Assembly: GCA_947649285.1 (NCBI GenBank)
Contig: CANSRB010000003.1
Location: forward strand, 1 to 54,680
Direction of reading: 5' to 3'
From: an uncultured Clostridia bacterium
GTDB lineage: Bacteria; Bacillota; Clostridia; Oscillospirales; Ruminococcaceae
DNA: 54,680 nucleotides
This document shows, piece after piece, positions 1-12,363 of this stretch. Positions within the stretch are counted from its first letter, which is position 1; the number at the start of each line of letters is the position of its first letter. The notes beneath the pieces were generated by a model. The model saw only the letters and a program-made list of their open reading frames with translations, was not told where the DNA came from and searched no databases. A program made the translations under genes and the position numbers.

Positions 1-39
1 AGAGGCTCCTACGGTCTGCAACCCGGTCGCCTACGCGGA

Positions 40-200
40 TCGGGGATCCAAGGGGACTCCCTTGGCGCATTTCTTTCCCCCATTTCTTTGGGCGTCCAAA
101 GAAATGGGGCGGGGTGTGGGGCGCGCAGCCCCACAGATCGACTAGGGTAGGCAAGGCCTCGCCCTGCATCCGAATGCGAGGCTCCGCCCCGCTCTCTCCC
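40..200 (+). repeat. Dispersed GC-rich repeat, family C copy 1
   Basis: This non-coding stretch downstream of atpC contains a strong hairpin with a 14-bp perfect stem (positions 78-91 and 96-109; CCCCATTTCTTTGG paired with its complement) and a GCGT loop. The flanking bases, read on the minus strand (GTGGGGCT then GCGCCC, and after the hairpin GGGGGAAAGAAA then CGCCAAGG), match the region around 17717-17785 read on the plus strand. The core also matches 31360-31412. Weak open frames across it are by-products of GC content. Family C is defined only within this window. Confidence 0.7.
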
Positions 201-212
201 ACAAAAAAACAT

Positions 213-246
213 AAAAACAGCTTCTCTTTTCAGAGAAGCTGTTTTT
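213..246 (-). terminator. Terminator of the atp operon
   Basis: On the minus strand a 14-bp perfect stem (AAAAACAGCTTCTC and its complement) ends in a T-run about 16 bases beyond the atpC stop codon. It is a canonical intrinsic terminator. Confidence 0.9.
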
Positions 247-261
247 GCATCCAATTATTCC

Positions 262-657
262 TCAGCGGCTCGCGTTCAAACGAACCAGCGCCCGCTTGAG
301 TTTTGCCTCCGCAAGCTGAATCTCGCGGGTATCCTTTTGCTGCTTCAGACGTTCTTCCGCGCGCTCACGGGCACGCTGCGCACGCTCCAGGTCAATCTCT
401 TCCGCCCACTCAAAGGTGGTCGCCACAATCCGTACCCGGCCGCCTGAAACGCTCAGCATCCCGCCGATACAAGCCGCCTTGCGTACCTTCCCGTCAATCG
501 TAACGCGGGCCTGCCCCATTCCCAAAGCGGTTACATACTCGGTATGCCGCGCCAGAATGCAAACGTCCCCGTCGATGGTCCGCGCCACCAGCCGCTCGGC
601 TTCGCCCTCAAAAAGCAGGCCGTCCGGCGTGACGATCTGTAATTGAAATGTCGTCAT
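262..657 (-). CDS. atpC: ATP synthase F1 epsilon subunit
   Basis: The 131-residue protein is the epsilon subunit of the F1 central stalk, which couples rotation to catalysis and can inhibit ATP hydrolysis. The N-terminal beta-sandwich begins FQLQIVTPDGLLFEGEAE and is followed by a charged C-terminal helical hairpin (about residues 85-131, rich in Arg and Glu). The length is normal. An AAAGGAG site precedes the ATG. It is the last gene of the operon, 28 bases after atpD, and the terminator follows directly. Confidence 0.97.
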   Translation of the reverse strand: MTTFQLQIVTPDGLLFEGEAERLVARTIDGDVCILARHTEYVTALGMGQARVTIDGKVRKAACIGGMLSVSGGRVRIVATTFEWAEEIDLERAQRARERAEERLKQQKDTREIQLAEAKLKRALVRLNASR

Positions 658-685
658 TGGCGTTTACTCCTTTTCTGGCAGACGG

Positions 686-2296
<1,611 letters not shown>

Positions 2297-2318
2297 AGCG
2301 CTTCAAAAGAAAGCGGGG

Positions 2319-3191
2319 TCAAGCTTCTGCGCCCGCCACAATTTCAGTGATTTCCTGCGTGATTGCACCCTGCCGCGCACGGTTGTAGCGCAGACTCAGA
2401 TCCTCGATCATTTCCCCGGCGTTTTTGCTCGCCGCGTCCATCGCGGTACGTCTGGCCCCCAGCTCGCTGGCAACCGATTCGCAAAGCCCGCCGTAGATCA
2501 TACCGGAAATATATTCCGGGACAATCGCGTCATAAACCGCCTCACAGCTAGGTTCATAGATGGTCAACGCCTTGGGCCCGGTTGGTTCCTTGGCCTCGCT
2601 CCGGTTATATTTCAGCGGGAGCATCCGGACCACCGCAGGTTCCTGGGTCAGCATGGAAACAAAGTTCGTATAGCCCAGATAGACTGCGTCAATCTTGCGG
2701 CTGCGGAACTCTTCCGCGATCAGCCCGGCAATCTCAAAGCAGTTCCGAATGGATACATCCTCTGCAATCATATAATTCCGGCTCAGGATCTCGATTTTCC
2801 GCCGGTCGAAAAATTCGACCGCCTTTTTGCCGATCGGCAGCACACAGACTTCCCTTCCATCCCCGGTCAGCTCGCTGATATGCGCCATCACCGCTTTGAA
2901 CATATTGTTGTTATAGCCGCCGGCCAATCCGCGGTCCCCCGCGATCACAATATAGCAGGCTTTTTTCACCGGCCGTTCCAGGATAAAATCCGAATTGAAT
3001 TCCGTGGTGGAATAGGCGATCTCGGTCAGGGTTTGGTGGATCAAGTTGAAATAGGGGCGGCTGCGCTCCACCCGTTCCTTGGCCCGCCGCAGCTTGGAAG
3101 ACGCCACCAGCTCCATTGCCTTGGTGATCTGCATGGTGCTTTCCACACTTTTGATACGCAGCTTGATATCTTTCATGGAGGCTCCAGCCAT
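2319..3191 (-). CDS. atpG: ATP synthase F1 gamma subunit
   Basis: The 290-residue protein is the rotating central shaft of F1. The N-terminal helix MKDIKLRIKSVESTMQITKAMELVASSKLRRA is typical of the family, as is the C-terminal helix with RTAMDAASKNAGEMIEDL and NRARQGAITQEITEIVAGAEA. The start at 3191 follows GGGAGGT. A second Met five codons later (MKDIKL) is where many family members begin, so five residues of the N terminus are uncertain. It follows atpA by 15 bases. Confidence 0.97.
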   Translation of the reverse strand: MAGASMKDIKLRIKSVESTMQITKAMELVASSKLRRAKERVERSRPYFNLIHQTLTEIAYSTTEFNSDFILERPVKKACYIVIAGDRGLAGGYNNNMFKAVMAHISELTGDGREVCVLPIGKKAVEFFDRRKIEILSRNYMIAEDVSIRNCFEIAGLIAEEFRSRKIDAVYLGYTNFVSMLTQEPAVVRMLPLKYNRSEAKEPTGPKALTIYEPSCEAVYDAIVPEYISGMIYGGLCESVASELGARRTAMDAASKNAGEMIEDLSLRYNRARQGAITQEITEIVAGAEA

Positions 3192-3206
3192 TGTGTTACC
3201 TCCCTG

Positions 3207-4739
<1,533 letters not shown>

Positions 4740-4747
4740 CTAAGCCG

Positions 4748-5293
4748 CTACGCAATAAGCCCGGACAGCCTTGCCCGGATTGCGTCCAGCCTGTGTTTCA
4801 CGCTGCCATCCAGCTGTTTGCCATCGAGTTCCAGCCGAATCCCGGCCAGCAGGCTGGGATCCACCCGGCATTCCAGCAAAACGGTACGGCCGGTGGCGTC
4901 ACTGAGGCTTTCGCTTAAACGCTGTTCCTGCTCTTCGGTCAGCGGCGAAGCCGATGTAACCGAAGCGATCGAGATCCCGCGTGCCTCATTATACCGGCGG
5001 CGGTACTCTTTTTCGCAGGAAGGCAGCTCGCCAAGATAGCCGTTTATACAGAGCAGCTTTAAAAAATTCAGCAGATAAGGATGAATCCGGCCCGCAAAGG
5101 TTTCGTCGAGAATTTCTTCCCGTTCTTTTTTGGGGATCCCCGGGGTAGCAAGAAGCTTGAGATAATCGGGATGCTCTGCAAAAATATCCCGCACGCCGGC
5201 CAGCTCCTCCAAAACAATATCCTTTACCAGCCCTACATTTTCAGAGACGAGATCATACAGCGCGCCGCCGTAAGCTTTGGAAATCTCTGTCAT
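4748..5293 (-). CDS. atpH: ATP synthase F1 delta subunit
   Basis: The 181-residue protein is the delta subunit that links the peripheral b stalk to the F1 head. The N-terminal helical domain starts MTEISKAYGGALYDLV, and the C-terminal domain contains DPSLLAGIRLELDGKQLDGSVKHRLDAIRARL, which matches the family signature (vDpsLiGGi-x-i). Its ATG overlaps the atpF stop codon by 4 bases (ATGA), so the two are probably translationally coupled. Confidence 0.96.
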   Translation of the reverse strand: MTEISKAYGGALYDLVSENVGLVKDIVLEELAGVRDIFAEHPDYLKLLATPGIPKKEREEILDETFAGRIHPYLLNFLKLLCINGYLGELPSCEKEYRRRYNEARGISIASVTSASPLTEEQEQRLSESLSDATGRTVLLECRVDPSLLAGIRLELDGKQLDGSVKHRLDAIRARLSGLIA

Positions 5294-5793
5294 GACGCAT
5301 CCCCCATATTGCTGATAAACGCGTCGACCAGGGCGGCGTGATCCGCTGCCGAAATTTCACGCTCCACCACTTTGGACGCAATATCCATGGCAATGCTGGA
5401 AACCTCGTCCTTGATGTCGTTGGCCGCTTTTTTCTTTTCCTGCTCGATTTCCGCGCTGGCTTTGGCCTTCATTGCAGCCGTCTGCTGGCGCGTTTCATCC
5501 AGCATTTCCTCGCTGCGCAGCTGCGCTTTCTGGGAAGCGTCGCGGAGAATTTCGCCCGCCTCCTGTTTGGCGGAAGCCAGCCGCTGCTCATAATCGTCCC
5601 GCATTTCCTTTGCGGCGGTCTCCGCAGCGGCGGCCTCGTTATACATCGAGTCCACCTCCGCCTGGCGTTTATCCAGAATTGCCTTTACCGGCTTAAACAG
5701 GAATTTTTTCATCAGCAAAAAAAGGATGATCAGGTTCCCGATCTGCATAATCATCCGCCAGGGATCAATGGAAATAAAATCCAATGTCGGCAT
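5290..5793 (-). CDS. atpF: ATP synthase F0 b subunit
   Basis: The 167-residue protein is the peripheral stalk subunit. One N-terminal membrane segment (about residues 11-28, WRMIMQIGNLIILFLLMKKF) is followed by a long charged, alanine-rich helix that would form the dimeric coiled coil (about residues 35-145). The length is typical. It lies between atpE and atpH and overlaps atpH by 4 bases. Confidence 0.96.
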   Translation of the reverse strand: MPTLDFISIDPWRMIMQIGNLIILFLLMKKFLFKPVKAILDKRQAEVDSMYNEAAAAETAAKEMRDDYEQRLASAKQEAGEILRDASQKAQLRSEEMLDETRQQTAAMKAKASAEIEQEKKKAANDIKDEVSSIAMDIASKVVEREISAADHAALVDAFISNMGDAS

Positions 5794-5848
5794 AAGTGCC
5801 CTCCTTTCTGGTTCTTGGGCCCGTGTTGTACACGGTGTAAGGAAAGGC

Positions 5849-6124
<276 letters not shown>

Positions 6125-6175
6125 CTAAAAAATAATCCTGACTCAAAATAAATGTTTGCGGGAGCATCCAGCAGT

Positions 6176-6922
6176 TTATGCGTCCGTTTCTGCGGCAGAC
6201 GAGATATACATCATCGTCAGCATACAGAAGATAAAGGCCTGCAAGAAACTGGAGAATACATCAAAATAAATGGAGAAGATTGCGGGAATACCCAGCTGGA
6301 ACAGCGGGATTTCCCCCAGGAAGCCGGGCAGCCAGCCCAACACTGCGTGGCTCAGCACAGCCAGCGACGCGTAAATCAGCCCGGTAATAACCGAACCGGA
6401 CGCGATATTGCCGAAGTGACGGAACGCCATGGAAACCGGTGTCGCGATTTCGCTGATGATATTAAACGGCAGCAAAACCGGGATCGGCTGTGCATAGCCT
6501 TTGAGATACCCGCCGATTCCGCCGGAGCGTATCTTGTAATAAGTAATCATACAGAAAACCATGAGCGCCCAGCCCAGCAGGGTGGAGAGATCCGAAGTCG
6601 GCGCATAAAAGCCCAGCAGGCTTGACAGGCTGCTGAACGCCGAAAGTGCAAACAGCGCTGAAATAAACGGGGTAAACCCCGAAAACTTCTTGCCCATATT
6701 GCCTTCCACAAAATTCGTCGCCGTTTTCACCAGCAGTTCCGCAACAATCTGCCGTTTGCTGGTCGGTTTCACCTTCAGACCTCTGGTAAGCCAGATACAT
6801 AAAAAGGTGAGAGCCGCCATTACGATCCAAGTATTGATCTCGGTAGAGGTGATCGTAATCCCCCCGAAAAGAGGGATCGGGATATGAAAAAATATTTTCG
6901 CCCCTGTGACGTCAAGTTCCAT
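6176..6922 (-). CDS. atpB: ATP synthase F0 a subunit
   Basis: The 248-residue membrane protein forms the ion half-channels against the c-ring. The essential arginine is R168 in SMAFRHFGNIASG. Five to six hydrophobic helices can be followed, ending in FSSFLQAFIFCMLTMMYISSA, which matches the conserved last helix. It starts 11 bases inside the end of atpI, indicating coupling, and is followed by atpE. Confidence 0.97.
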   Translation of the reverse strand: MELDVTGAKIFFHIPIPLFGGITITSTEINTWIVMAALTFLCIWLTRGLKVKPTSKRQIVAELLVKTATNFVEGNMGKKFSGFTPFISALFALSAFSSLSSLLGFYAPTSDLSTLLGWALMVFCMITYYKIRSGGIGGYLKGYAQPIPVLLPFNIISEIATPVSMAFRHFGNIASGSVITGLIYASLAVLSHAVLGWLPGFLGEIPLFQLGIPAIFSIYFDVFSSFLQAFIFCMLTMMYISSAAETDA

Positions 6923-7322
6923 CTTCTGCTTTTCCCTCCTTTCCTTTAGGCTTGCGAAAGCCCATCATCAATATGGTAACCCGCGGGAAAATCATTGGGA
7001 TGATTACCGCCGCCCAATGAAAGCAGGAAAGCACAAAACCCAGCACCGCAACGCCGAACAGCGCCAGCATCCGCAGGCTGTATGAAAATTGGATCAGGCT
7101 TTTGGCCTTCCCCTCCTTTTCCATTCCGGCTGCTTTCTGCACCGTAATTCCCAAAAGGAAGAAATTCAAAACGGCATAGCCGCTTCCCAACAGGGCGCCC
7201 CACAGCACGGAAGCGTCCATTGCACCAAAAATCCAGAATATTGCCAGCATTACCGCAGTTAAAGCGGCTACCCCCAGCGCAATATGGCCGGTTTCCTTTT
7301 TCACTGCTGCTGAAATTTTCAT
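6912..7322 (-). CDS. atpI: ATP synthase subunit I-like protein
   Basis: The 136-residue protein has four hydrophobic segments (about residues 13-33, 37-58, 80-100 and 103-121) and a charged C terminus (RKPKGKEGKAEDGT). Size, topology and position directly upstream of atpB fit the AtpI family (ATP-synt_I), which assists c-ring assembly and, with AtpZ, has been linked to Mg2+/Ca2+ transport in alkaliphilic Bacillus. Sequence conservation in this family is weak, so the call relies on context. It overlaps atpB by 11 bases. Confidence 0.8.
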   Translation of the reverse strand: MKISAAVKKETGHIALGVAALTAVMLAIFWIFGAMDASVLWGALLGSGYAVLNFFLLGITVQKAAGMEKEGKAKSLIQFSYSLRMLALFGVAVLGFVLSCFHWAAVIIPMIFPRVTILMMGFRKPKGKEGKAEDGT

Positions 7323-7340
7323 TTTACCCCTCCCTTCGGC

Positions 7341-7607
7341 TCATCGGTTAAACGAGCCGGGGTCTTGTTCATTTTTACGTTCTGCCTTCCGCTGGACATA
7401 ACGGATAAAGCCGCTGAAGCTGCTGGCCGCGCCGCCGAGCCCCAAAACCAGCCCCACAACAACTACCCAGCCGCCCAGGCCAAACCGTTCCCGAAGCCAG
7501 ATTGCCCCCCAAATACAAAGAACCAGCGGCGTGGCCAAAGAAAAGCCCAGCTGCCCCAAAAAAGAAAGCCCTTGCAGAATGGTCATTCCCATTTTCGGCT
7601 TTGGCAT
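7341..7607 (-). CDS. atpZ: AtpZ-like protein (first gene of the atp operon)
   Basis: The 88-residue protein has two hydrophobic segments (about 16-35 and 45-66) and the pattern GLSFLGQLGFSLATPLVLCIWGAIWLRERFG, typical of the AtpZ/ATPase gene 1 family found at the head of many atp operons. It would act with AtpI in F0 assembly or divalent cation transport. It lies 18 bases upstream of atpI. Recognition combines pattern and position. Confidence 0.75.
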   Translation of the reverse strand: MPKPKMGMTILQGLSFLGQLGFSLATPLVLCIWGAIWLRERFGLGGWVVVVGLVLGLGGAASSFSGFIRYVQRKAERKNEQDPGSFNR

Positions 7608-7728
7608 TCCAGGCCCCCCTTTTGCGGTTTATCCGTGCAGTCTGTATAATCATTGAAGCGGGATGGTATAATCAGCCGTATAGCCTTATTATCCCGGCCT
7701 TCCTATGTATAATAGACGATTTGGGTTT

Positions 7729-7757
7729 ATTATACCAGAATTTCCTCTAAACCGCAA
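7729..7757 (-). promoter_or_regulatory. Promoter of the atp operon
   Basis: On the minus strand TTGCGG (7752-7757), a 17-base spacer and a perfect TATAAT (7729-7734) lie about 120 bases upstream of atpZ. The rest of the 413-base gap 7608-8020 holds only this promoter and the groEL terminator; I see nothing else in it. Confidence 0.7.
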
Positions 7758-7928
7758 CCGAAAAGAACCAAAAATATGAATTGTTTTTGAACGGAACCGA
7801 CAAAAAGAGCAGTGTTTTTACGGCTGTAACAGAATTAGTATAGCGCAGTCAACGGCAAATTTCAACTATAAACGGCATAAATATGCAACATTATCCCCAA
7901 TCCCCTGCACTTCCCGCGGATAAAAGGA

Positions 7929-7964
7929 AAGGCTCCCCGTTCAAAAACTGGGAGCCTTTTTCTA
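7929..7964 (-). terminator. Terminator of groES-groEL
   Basis: On the minus strand AGGCTCCC pairs with GGGAGCCT around a short loop and is followed by TTTCCTTTT, 57 bases beyond the groEL stop codon. Confidence 0.75.
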
Positions 7965-8020
7965 TGAACAGGCTTTTTCCGCCTGATAGCTTTTCCTATA
8001 GCAGGAGCCGGATGATTGGA

Positions 8021-9652
<1,632 letters not shown>

Positions 9653-9699
9653 CTAATCCGATCCTTTCTTTCGATCAAACAGTTTCTACACGGTTCCAA

Positions 9700-9990
<291 letters not shown>

Positions 9991-10037
9991 TCATCCTCCT
10001 GTAAAAGATTCTTCAAGCTGCTTGGCTTTCGAAATTT

Positions 10038-10103
10038 CTAGCACTCAATTTATCCGAGTGCTAAACCTATTTATTATTGTACTGATTTCTTATGAAAAAT
10101 CAA
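10038..10103 (-). promoter_or_regulatory. groES promoter with CIRCE operator
   Basis: The CIRCE inverted repeat lies at 10038-10064: CTAGCACTC, nine bases, GAGTGCTAA, which matches the consensus except at one outermost base. It is the binding site of the HrcA repressor. Upstream on the minus strand are TTGATT (10098-10103), a 16-base spacer and TACAAT (10076-10081), so CIRCE covers the transcription start region. HrcA itself is not in the window. Confidence 0.95.
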
Positions 10104-10220
10104 GTGTTAGATTATGAATAAATTTAAAACTCTGTCCTGTTTTTTCCTTTTAATCTGACAACCTTCCCACCCTTTTTCAAAAAACGGCAGGCTGCGTTCC
10201 AGCATCCGTCAAAAAATCCA

Positions 10221-10249
10221 TTGAACTTTTCAAATATTTAAGCTATACT
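10221..10249 (+). promoter_or_regulatory. Promoter of the degV-like gene
   Basis: TTGAAC (10221-10226), a 17-base spacer and TATACT (10244-10249) lie 36 bases before the start codon. Confidence 0.7.
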
Positions 10250-10284
10250 TACATTAAGAAGTTTTTAGAGAGTGAGGGATCTTG

Positions 10285-11199
10285 ATGAGTCTTTCCAGCG
10301 TCCGCCCTTTCAGCATTCTGACCGAGGTCAGCAGCGATCTTCCTGCGTCCTACCTGAAAAAGCATGGAGTGGTCCCCATCCCTATTCTGTATACCATCGA
10401 AGAAACGGACTACGACGGAAGCCCGGAGCACAGCCTTCCGCTGGATCTTTTTTACGACAAGCTGCGGAAGGGCTTTTCTGCCAAAACCGCCGCCGTATCC
10501 ATCGAAACCTCCCGCCAGTGTATGGAAGGGGAGCTGAAAAAAGAGAACGATATCCTCTATATCGGGTTTTCCTCCGGGCTTTCCAGCAGCTTTCAAAACA
10601 GCTGCCTGGCTGCGGAGGCGCTGCGGCAGGAATATCCGGATGCGCAGATCCGCTGCGTGGATTCCCTCTGTGCCTCACTGGGGCAGGGCCTTTTGGTCAA
10701 CTACGCGGTTCAAAAGCAGCAGGAGCTTTGCTCGCTGGAGGATACCGCGCGGGCGGTGGAGGAGATCCGGCCCCATCTCTGCCACTATTTCACCGTGGAT
10801 GACCTGAATCATCTTTACCGCGGAGGCCGGGTTTCCAAAACAGCGGCGATTTTCGGCACTATGCTGGGCATCAAGCCGGTCATGCATGTGGATGACGAAG
10901 GGCATCTGATCCCTCACGCCAAAGTGCGGGGACGCCGTGCCGCACTGGATCAGCTGGTCAAGAATATGGAGCAGAAGCTCAGCCCGGAATACCCCAACCC
11001 CTATGTCTTTATCTCGCATGGGGACTGCCTGAACGACGCCAAATACGTCGCCGAACAGGTCAAAGCCAAGTTCAAGCTAAAAACGGAAATCCTCGACTTC
11101 ATCGGGCCGGTCATCGGTTCCCATTCTGGACCGGGGACAGTCGCGCTGTTTTTCCTGGGCGAAAACCGCGCGGAAAAGAAGCTGAATACTATTTCTTGA
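10285..11199 (+). CDS. DegV family fatty-acid-binding protein
   Basis: The 304-residue protein belongs to the DegV/FakB family, which binds a fatty acid and in FakB proteins presents it to the kinase FakA for phosphorylation and entry into phospholipid. The N terminus shows the SILTEVSSDLP segment, followed by FSSGLSSSFQNS, the FTVDDLNHLYRGGRVSK stretch and the C-terminal GPVIGSHSGPGTVALFF. The start at ATG 10285 follows GAGGGA; a TTG three bases upstream is less likely. No fakA lies nearby. The last four codons and the stop codon are formed by the end of a hairpin-chain element. Confidence 0.93.
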   Translation: MSLSSVRPFSILTEVSSDLPASYLKKHGVVPIPILYTIEETDYDGSPEHSLPLDLFYDKLRKGFSAKTAAVSIETSRQCMEGELKKENDILYIGFSSGLSSSFQNSCLAAEALRQEYPDAQIRCVDSLCASLGQGLLVNYAVQKQQELCSLEDTARAVEEIRPHLCHYFTVDDLNHLYRGGRVSKTAAIFGTMLGIKPVMHVDDEGHLIPHAKVRGRRAALDQLVKNMEQKLSPEYPNPYVFISHGDCLNDAKYVAEQVKAKFKLKTEILDFIGPVIGSHSGPGTVALFFLGENRAEKKLNTIS

Positions 11200-11352
11200 T
11201 AAAAAGATTTTAATCTTTTTATCGCGGCGTGATACGCCGCCATGCTTGCGGCACGCCAAGAAAAGTATTGACAACATTCTTGGCGGCTGCGCCGCCGGAC
11301 CGTATTCTGCGGCCCAATAAAACGAGTGCATCGTTTTATTAAGAATTCGTAT
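11186..11352 (+). repeat. Hairpin-chain element, family B copy 1
   Basis: A 167-bp element starts inside the last codons of the DegV gene. Its ends are 12-bp inverted repeats (ATACTATTTCTT at 11186; AAGAATTCGTAT at 11341-11352; 10 of 12 match). Inside are a perfect 26-bp AT palindrome (11198-11223; GATAAAAAGATTT and its complement), GC hairpins (GCGGCGT/ACGCCGC; GGCGGC/GCCGCC; GGxCCG/CGGxCC), a core GTATTGACAACATT, and an AT hairpin AATAAAACGA/TCGTTTTATT. The overall order matches family A. A 79-bp deletion derivative is at 41964-42042. Confidence 0.8.
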
Positions 11353-11398
11353 AAATCCGCCCCGTCCACAGTGGAAAAAGAGAATTGAAAAAGCAGAG

Positions 11399-11430
11399 AA
11401 CCCCGCAGGTTTTAACAACCTGCGGGGTTC
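11399..11430. terminator. Hairpin between convergent degV and cupin genes
   Basis: AACCCCGCAGGTT pairs perfectly with AACCTGCGGGGTT (13-bp stem, loop TTAAC), followed on the plus strand by CGTTTTG. It probably ends transcription from one or both sides of the convergent pair. Confidence 0.7.
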
Positions 11431-11461
11431 GTTTTGCAGGAAAGCACTCAAAAGGCTATCT

Positions 11462-11821
11462 TTACGCCTCTTCCAAAACACCGTCCTCTTTGGTGTAGCT
11501 TTCCAAAGAATTTTCCTGAACCTGGATACAGATAAAGCGGAGCGCAGTATCTTCCGCCGCTGAAAATTGACGCTTGGCTGCCGGAGCTACACGAATCCAG
11601 TCACCGGCTGTCAGTTCCACGGCTTCCCCATCAATGACTGCCCGGCCTTTTCCGGAAAGAACCGCATAGATCTCTTCATTTTTCTTATGGGAGTGGACAA
11701 ACGGTACGCCAGCCCCCGCCGGAAGGTTGTTGATGCTGATCTCTGCCCCAGTCAGGGAAAGAAGATCGTGCAGCTCCACTCTCGCTTCCGGCGCCACGTT
11801 TACTTTCTTAAAATTTGCCAT
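11462..11821 (-). CDS. Cupin-domain protein
   Basis: The 119-residue single-domain cupin shows PFVHSHKKNEEIYAVLSGKG (motif 1, with the metal-binding His-x-His and Glu) and a second conserved barrel segment, GEAVELTAGDWIRVAPAAKRQF. It may bind a metal and a small molecule; the substrate cannot be read from sequence. The start at 11821 (MANFKKV) is chosen because GGAGG lies 9 bases upstream. The frame is open a further 25 codons, but that would include the promoter. It is preceded by an operator and is probably controlled by the adjacent Rrf2-type regulator. Confidence 0.88.
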   Translation of the reverse strand: MANFKKVNVAPEARVELHDLLSLTGAEISINNLPAGAGVPFVHSHKKNEEIYAVLSGKGRAVIDGEAVELTAGDWIRVAPAAKRQFSAAEDTALRFICIQVQENSLESYTKEDGVLEEA

Positions 11822-11867
11822 AGGATAAACCTCCATTCGTTGTTGTAACCATGATTGATACATAACA

Positions 11868-11906
11868 GTTATACCACGAAAAAGATGTAATGTCAATAGT
11901 TACATC
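11868..11906 (-). promoter_or_regulatory. Cupin promoter with overlapping Rrf2-type operator
   Basis: On the minus strand a consensus TTGACA (11891-11896), a 17-base spacer and TATAAC (11868-11873) precede the cupin gene. A perfect inverted repeat GATGTAA, nine bases, TTACATC (11884-11906) covers the -35 box. The -35 box also overlaps the stop codon of the upstream regulator gene. The geometry suggests repression by that regulator. Confidence 0.8.
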
Positions 11907-12351
11907 GAATTCCCGATTCCGGCTGAAGCCGGCCCTGCATCCGGTTTAAGAGATCCAATAAGGTTACGGACTGCATTTCATCCTCCATCGCCTTTTGGAT
12001 TTTCTCCAGCCTTTCGTCCAAGACAGCATGGATGTTTTTCCCCACCGGGCAAAGCAGGTTCGGGTTTTCATGGAAGTGAAACAATTCGCCCGAATCCACG
12101 CACTCTACCGCATTATAAACATCCAGCAGCGTAATCTGATCCAAAGGTTTCGCCGTATCCGCCCCGCCGCTCCCCCGTACAACGCAAACAAGCCCGGCCT
12201 TTTTCAACTGCTGGATCAGTTTCCGGATTACAACGGGATTTACGTTGACGCTGGAGGATAAAAACTCACTAGTGATTTTATAGTCCTTTTTAAATACCTC
12301 GATACATACAAGCACATGAACCGCAATCGTAAACCTGCTTGAGATCTGCAT
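11893..12351 (-). CDS. Rrf2 family transcriptional regulator (YwnA-like)
   Basis: The 152-residue protein has the Rrf2 winged helix at its N terminus (MQISSRFTIAVHVLVCIE, then SSVNVNPVVIRKLIQQLKKAGLV and the wing VRGSGGADTAKPLDQITLLDVYNAVE). Iron-sulfur members carry three clustered cysteines in the C-terminal half; here only one is present in NPNLLCPVGKNIHAVLDE, so it looks like the cluster-free YwnA/YwgB type. It follows the MATE gene by 12 bases on the same strand and ends inside the cupin promoter. Its likely target is the GATGTAA-N9-TTACATC operator. Confidence 0.92.
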   Translation of the reverse strand: MQISSRFTIAVHVLVCIEVFKKDYKITSEFLSSSVNVNPVVIRKLIQQLKKAGLVCVVRGSGGADTAKPLDQITLLDVYNAVECVDSGELFHFHENPNLLCPVGKNIHAVLDERLEKIQKAMEDEMQSVTLLDLLNRMQGRLQPESGIRCNY

Positions 12352-12363
12352 GATATCCCTCCC

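Noticed and set aside
10249-10596. Minus-strand frame opposite the start of the DegV gene
   Set aside because: It overlaps a gene with a good promoter and ribosome site and shows no family motif.
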